This document shows positions 59,860-64,000 of a stretch of DNA of 64,000 nt, piece by piece. The stretch is from assembly GCA_961205875.1 (NCBI GenBank), contig OY540812.1, forward strand, positions 6,200,001 to 6,264,000, written 5' to 3'. The notes under the pieces are model-generated. The model made no database searches. It had not been told where the DNA came from and worked only from the letters and a program-made list of their open reading frames with translations. The stretch is from Sialis fuliginosa (Eukaryota; Arthropoda; Insecta; Megaloptera; Sialidae). The position numbers and the translations under genes were made by a program. Position 1 is the stretch's first letter. Every line of letters starts with the position of its first letter.

Positions 59860-61542
59860 TTACAGTTCATCTTTATATTGTTGTGGACATTTACAACCAT
59901 CTTGATCAGACTGAGGAACGAATTCCATTTCTGGAGATATTTCAATCGGACTAGATATTCGTTTACTCCATTCATTAAGTAGTACTGCATGATAGCAAAT
60001 AATATCATGTGGTAGTAAATTATTTTTAGCATATTCTTGTCCAGCAAGTGCTATTTTTCTTGCTTCTGCATCGTTATTTTGTGCCCATTCGATTTTCTCT
60101 ATAACATCACTTAAGTTTCTTGCAATTGGTATATAATGGGTCCATGCTTTTAAGTCTTTGTAAAAGTATTCATAATACTGTGAATCTTGTTTTAGTACTA
60201 CTGAATTTCCTCCGAGTAGATATGGAAATCTGTATGCAGCAACAGTTCCATCAATATTTAATAAATATTTAAACTGTAAAAAATATATTTATATATAAAA
60301 TATACTGACAATGAATCATATATTTATAGAACTCACATTAAAAAATTCAAAAAATGATATATGTTTGCTAACGGGTCCATAATGTTCAATTTCATCTTTA
60401 TAAAAGAAGAAATTTGTAATAGAAACATTAAAAAGCTCTGGATATTTTCTTGCAATATCTACAAGCACAAGCCGTTCCCTTCGAGAATCTCTACCACGCC
60501 AAAAAGCTTTCTCTTCTTTTTTATGCCATGGTATTTTGTTTGCATTACTCTGGACAGATAACATATCCAACATTACACGGCCCATGTTTTCAAGAGTTGA
60601 CTCTGTTATATCATAAGTTGGAAGTACAATGTCAATTGAATCTTCACTACCGCACCAAGAAAACATTGGGTAAATTTGTTGTTTATTTTTTTCTATAAGT
60701 GGCCAATCACCTAAGTTAACAAATAATTCTAAATCGGGTAATAAAGATTTTCTTGTTAATGATAACAGTATTGAATCAACAAACATTTTGAAACCGACAT
60801 GTTGACCATAACATTTTCTATGTACCTAAAAATTCAAATAATTTTATTATTTATTATTAAAATACTGAATAATCCAATATTTACCTCATTATTTTTAATA
60901 ACATAATTACAAAAACTAACGCTATGTGGTTTATTTAATTTTTTTATAATCTTTGGCTTTAATTCTGTAAAATTTACGTTATTAAACAACTTTAAGTCTA
61001 AGTTAATTTGTTCATATTCTTTTTTGCATTTGTATTCTTGAAGCCATACATCTAACGGTTGACTTGGACAATTACATTGTTCTGCTTGTATTTCGTAAGG
61101 AATTTTGTATGGTGACTTTGCTACATGTTTCCCTTCATACAAAATACTAATTTCAAGATGAGAACAAGTGTGATATAATTTATATCTAATAATAAAGGAA
61201 CCATCTTTTAAATCTAATTGATTTATCCATACTTGACAATGTTTGGTTTTTAAAGATTTTCCATTTATGGAAATATCAAATTGCAACTCTTCTGATTCAT
61301 TAAATCTAAAAATATAAACGTCTGTAAAACAAATTTAAAATATATAACACTCTAGCATACTTAATATTATTCGAATCTACAGCATGTATAAAAAAATATC
61401 GAGCTGGTAATATTATTTCATCTGGCTCTAAACCAGGACCCCATACTAAAGTTTTTTGTAAATCTAAATTCCTTTTTGCAATAGATAAAGAGATTATTAA
61501 AAAATAACTGATCAAAAAATATAATATTTTTAAAGTAATCAT
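59860..61542 (-). CDS. KDEL-type protein O-glucosyltransferase (POGLUT2/POGLUT3 family)
   Basis: Resident ER enzyme of the KDELC group, which adds O-glucose to EGF repeats of Notch-type proteins. Four exons on the minus strand: 61542-61361, 61305-60885, 60825-60337, 60273-59860, 501 residues, matching the human ~502. It has a hydrophobic signal peptide in the first ~22 residues. A filamin-like domain follows (about 24-150: [30 protein letters not shown]). A CAP10 glycosyltransferase region covers about 200-480, with [13 protein letters not shown] sequence, [54 protein letters not shown] and [15 protein letters not shown]. The C-terminus is YKDEL, the ER retention signal. All hallmarks of an active enzyme are present. 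It is divergent from SETD2. I cannot separate POGLUT2 from POGLUT3, which insects usually cover with one gene. Confidence 0.94.
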
Positions 61543-62183
61543 GGTTATTATATTATGTTTTTAAGATTTTTAATCACAGCATAAAATCACTATTAAATTA
61601 AAACAACTTTTTAAACTATATACTATAGGTTAATTTGAAGATGTCTCTTAAATTTTAATTATTAATAATATATAATATTTTTATATTATTAAATTATGTA
61701 TGTATGTATGTATGTGTGTTTATATGTTAATGCCACCGGCTAGTGACAACCAACATTGTATATTTTAAACTAATGATGAATGTTAATATTTTCTCCAGCA
61801 TATAAATACAGAAAATGGTTTATTTACAGTTCAGCTGTTGGTGTCTATAAATTTTATTCGATCTGATTTGTTTGGATATGTGCGTGAGCTGTGAATGAAT
61901 GCAAATGCAAAATAAGACATAACCTCTTGGAAATATAAATATTATTATCAGCGATTTCACATAGCTGACAGTATACAATTATTATTCATTCTTAAATATC
62001 ATATTGAAACTAATTTATGTTCATTACTTGCTACATCAATGCACGAATAAGTATGTGGAGTGAAAACAAAATATTTATATATAATTTAAGATTAAATATT
62101 TTCTGACATAAATATTGAGCTGTATTTTAATTATATTAATAATTTGCAATATTTAAATAAAATAAAATAAATAAGTTACTAAT
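61543..62183. promoter_or_regulatory. Divergent POGLUT/SETD2 promoter region
   Basis: 641 bp between the two ATGs, presumably with both promoters. It contains a (TATG)n microsatellite at 61695-61716. No TATA box position could be defended. A C/G-richer patch lies near 61855-61895 (TTTGTTTGGATATGTGCGTG). Confidence 0.35.
61695..61716 (+). repeat. (TATG)n microsatellite
   Basis: Five consecutive TATG units ending in TG, in the shared upstream region of the POGLUT and SETD2 genes. Likely length-variable. Confidence 0.8.
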
Positions 62184-64000
62184 ATGGCCAAGCGTAAACG
62201 TGGTGGTCTTCGTGGTGCAGCTAATAGGCGTGCACAAATTTCCAATCAGCCAGTACCTGAACCTGTATCGAGTCAAAGTCCTACTGAAAGCGAAGAAAGC
62301 TGCAGTTCAAACACAGCACAACCAATACATGTATCTGCTGTTACACATAAAAAGTTTGGAAAATTCAGGTGTTTAATGTTAGATAAAAATGAAATTAGTG
62401 GCAGTGATAGTGATATGGCAGTAGAAGTTGTAGGAATAGTTGACCCAAATCAAAGCTCAGAATCAGAAGCTTGTGATAAAACTTCTGAGAAAGATGAAGC
62501 AGAAAAAGATGATGATATCGATATTCCAGGACCTGATGAAATATTGACAGTCATTGAAGTTATTGAGCCTGATAAAATAAATGAATCTTTGGAAAAAATG
62601 ACTGTATCCGAAAAAATAAAAGAAGATGACAAAAGTTCCAGTAACACACCACCAGAAAATACAGATGTTAAAGATGAAAATGATCCAGTGCAAGAAAAAT
62701 CTCAAATATTTAATATCGAAGACAGTAATAGTGCTCTTAATAATGGTGACAATTTAGCAGTGGACAGTCCAAGAAGTCTTCAATCAAGCACTGACACCAC
62801 AAACGATTCAAATTTAAGTGCCGAAGGTGAAAATGTTCGTCGATCTAGTCGTATACGCTTTATAAGTGAACTGAAAGGAAAATCTAAAGGTAGAGGAGTT
62901 GTGCAGACTAAAGCAATGTTGAAGCAAGGTTTTGATAATGATATCATTACACCTGTAAAAGTAAAGCAAAGATGGAGGAGATCAAGTGAACTAGATGCTG
63001 CTCGTGAAGATCCTGAAATGGAACAACGGTTACGTCAGTTTGTACATCTTAAAGATAATTTATACTTAACAGAACGTATTACTAGTAAAGAAGCAAAACG
63101 CATGACATGTGATTGTTTCTTAACCAAAGAAGAAATAGAGGCAGGAGAATATGGGTGTGGTGATGATTGTCTTAATCGATTATTGATGATTGAATGGTTC
63201 GTAATAGAATATTATTTAATTTTTGGGTTCTGTGTATAAGTTGAATTTTAACATGTTAATGCTCAGAAATGATCATTATACAAATTTAAAATACTTATTT
63301 TTTTATTTTAGCGGAAATTATTGCGTTGTTGGTGATAGATGTACTAACAAGCGTTTTCAAAATTTAAAATATGCATCTTGTGAAGTATTTCGTACTGAAA
63401 AGAAAGGTTTTGGAATAAGAGCATTGAAAGATATGGTTGTGTAAGTATCTATTGAATTTTATCTTTTTAATTAATGGCACAATCATTTATTTTTAGTGGG
63501 GATTTTATAATGGAATATGTAGGGGAAGTAGTAGATCAAGAAGAATTTGAAAAACGTGCAGAAGTTTATAGTGAAGATAAAAACAGACATTATTATTTTA
63601 TGTCTTTACGAGCCGATGCCATTATAGATGCTACACAGAAAGGAAACGTTTCTCGATTCATTAATCATTCTTGTGAACCAAATGCTGAAACACAGAAATG
63701 GACAGTTAACGGAGAGTTGAGGATTGGATTTTTTGCACGTAAAGATGTTAAAGCTGGGGATGAAATAACATTTGATTATCGCTTTCAAAGATATGGGTAA
63801 ATTATTATAATTGTACATATTTAAAATACATAATTGCCTCATAATTATTTACTATAAATATTCCTTACAGTAAAGAAGCACAAAAATGTTATTGTGAAGC
63901 TCCATCTTGTCGTGGGTGGATCGGTGAAGAACCTGGTGATGAAGATGAGGATGAGGAGGAGGAAGAAGAAGAAGAAGATGAAGAAGAAAATAGTGTTGAA
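62184..64000 (+). CDS. SETD2: SETD2-type histone H3K36 methyltransferase, 5' part
   Basis: Deposits H3K36me3 during transcription elongation, guided by the phosphorylated polymerase II CTD. Four exons are visible: 62184-63196, 63312-63440, 63497-63796, 63871 to beyond 64000, in frame throughout. The start is MAKRKRGGLRGAANRR. Residues 1-300 are disordered and rich in Ser, Glu and Asp. An AWS cysteine domain follows from about 307 (TCDCF, GCGDDCLNRLLMIEC, YCVVGDRC). The SET core has KGFGIRALKDM, EYVGEVVDQEEF, YYFM, DATQKGNVSRFINHSCEPN (Asn437), VNGELRIGFF and EITFDYRFQRYG. The post-SET cysteines are KCYCEAPSCRGWIG. Active-site motifs are intact. The N-terminal region is far shorter than in human (about 2560 residues) or Drosophila Set2. 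A run of acidic residues ends the window. Intron 1 uses a GTTCGT donor. The WW and SRI domains would lie downstream, off the window. Confidence 0.96.

Noticed and set aside
1..64000. CRISPR arrays, operons, ribosome binding sites, prophage or plasmid features
   Set aside because: The window is eukaryotic, with spliceosomal introns. Tandem repeats seen are microsatellites or coding repeats without spacer structure.
1..64000. tRNA, rRNA or snRNA genes
   Set aside because: I saw no convincing cloverleaf with A and B boxes and no rRNA or snRNA signatures. Some CpG-rich patches (14450-14570, 26900-26930) looked briefly tRNA-like but lack paired arms.

Overview
The window is a nuclear segment of an animal genome. 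It has spliceosomal introns with GT/AG borders and very A+T-rich spacers, and its seven conserved genes read best as arthropod, probably insect, orthologues. Short (CCTAA)n tracts, a Helitron and many hAT, piggyBac-like and Tc1/pogo-like miniature transposons fit a non-dipteran insect. I cannot fix the order from sequence alone.

Layout. About 1-41.3 kb holds no recognisable gene. It is A+T-rich DNA packed with short non-autonomous transposons, several with intact target-site duplications, plus foldback palindromes and older repeat fragments. About 41.37-64 kb is a compact gene cluster: the C-terminal half of RAB3GAP1 (+), POMT1 (+), PSMB7 (-), PCIF1 (+), CWC25 (+), a POGLUT2/3-type KDEL glucosyltransferase (-), and the 5' part of SETD2 (+), which runs off the right edge. 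I rebuilt exons by following reading frame across GT/AG sites. Every junction given keeps the frame and restores family sequence.

How the genes relate. They are housekeeping genes with no obvious shared pathway. POMT1 and POGLUT2/3 are both ER protein O-glycosyltransferases. PCIF1, SETD2 and CWC25 all act with RNA polymerase II or on its transcripts (CTD binding, H3K36 methylation, splicing). PSMB7/PCIF1 and POGLUT/SETD2 are divergent pairs with short spacers that probably hold their promoters. POMT1/PSMB7 and CWC25/POGLUT are convergent.

Most notable points: PCIF1 has HPPA where active m6Am methyltransferases have NPPF, so it looks catalytically dead. CWC25 lacks its N-terminal CIR_N region and carries a 23-residue tandem repeat. 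The first half of RAB3GAP1 is not visible upstream. SETD2 has a very short N-terminal region. The left part holds a hAT element with a foldback inside it, a hAT insertion whose empty site is preserved in a sister repeat, and a 2-kb compound palindrome made of four copies of one unit. I found no convincing evidence of a wholly new multi-gene system.
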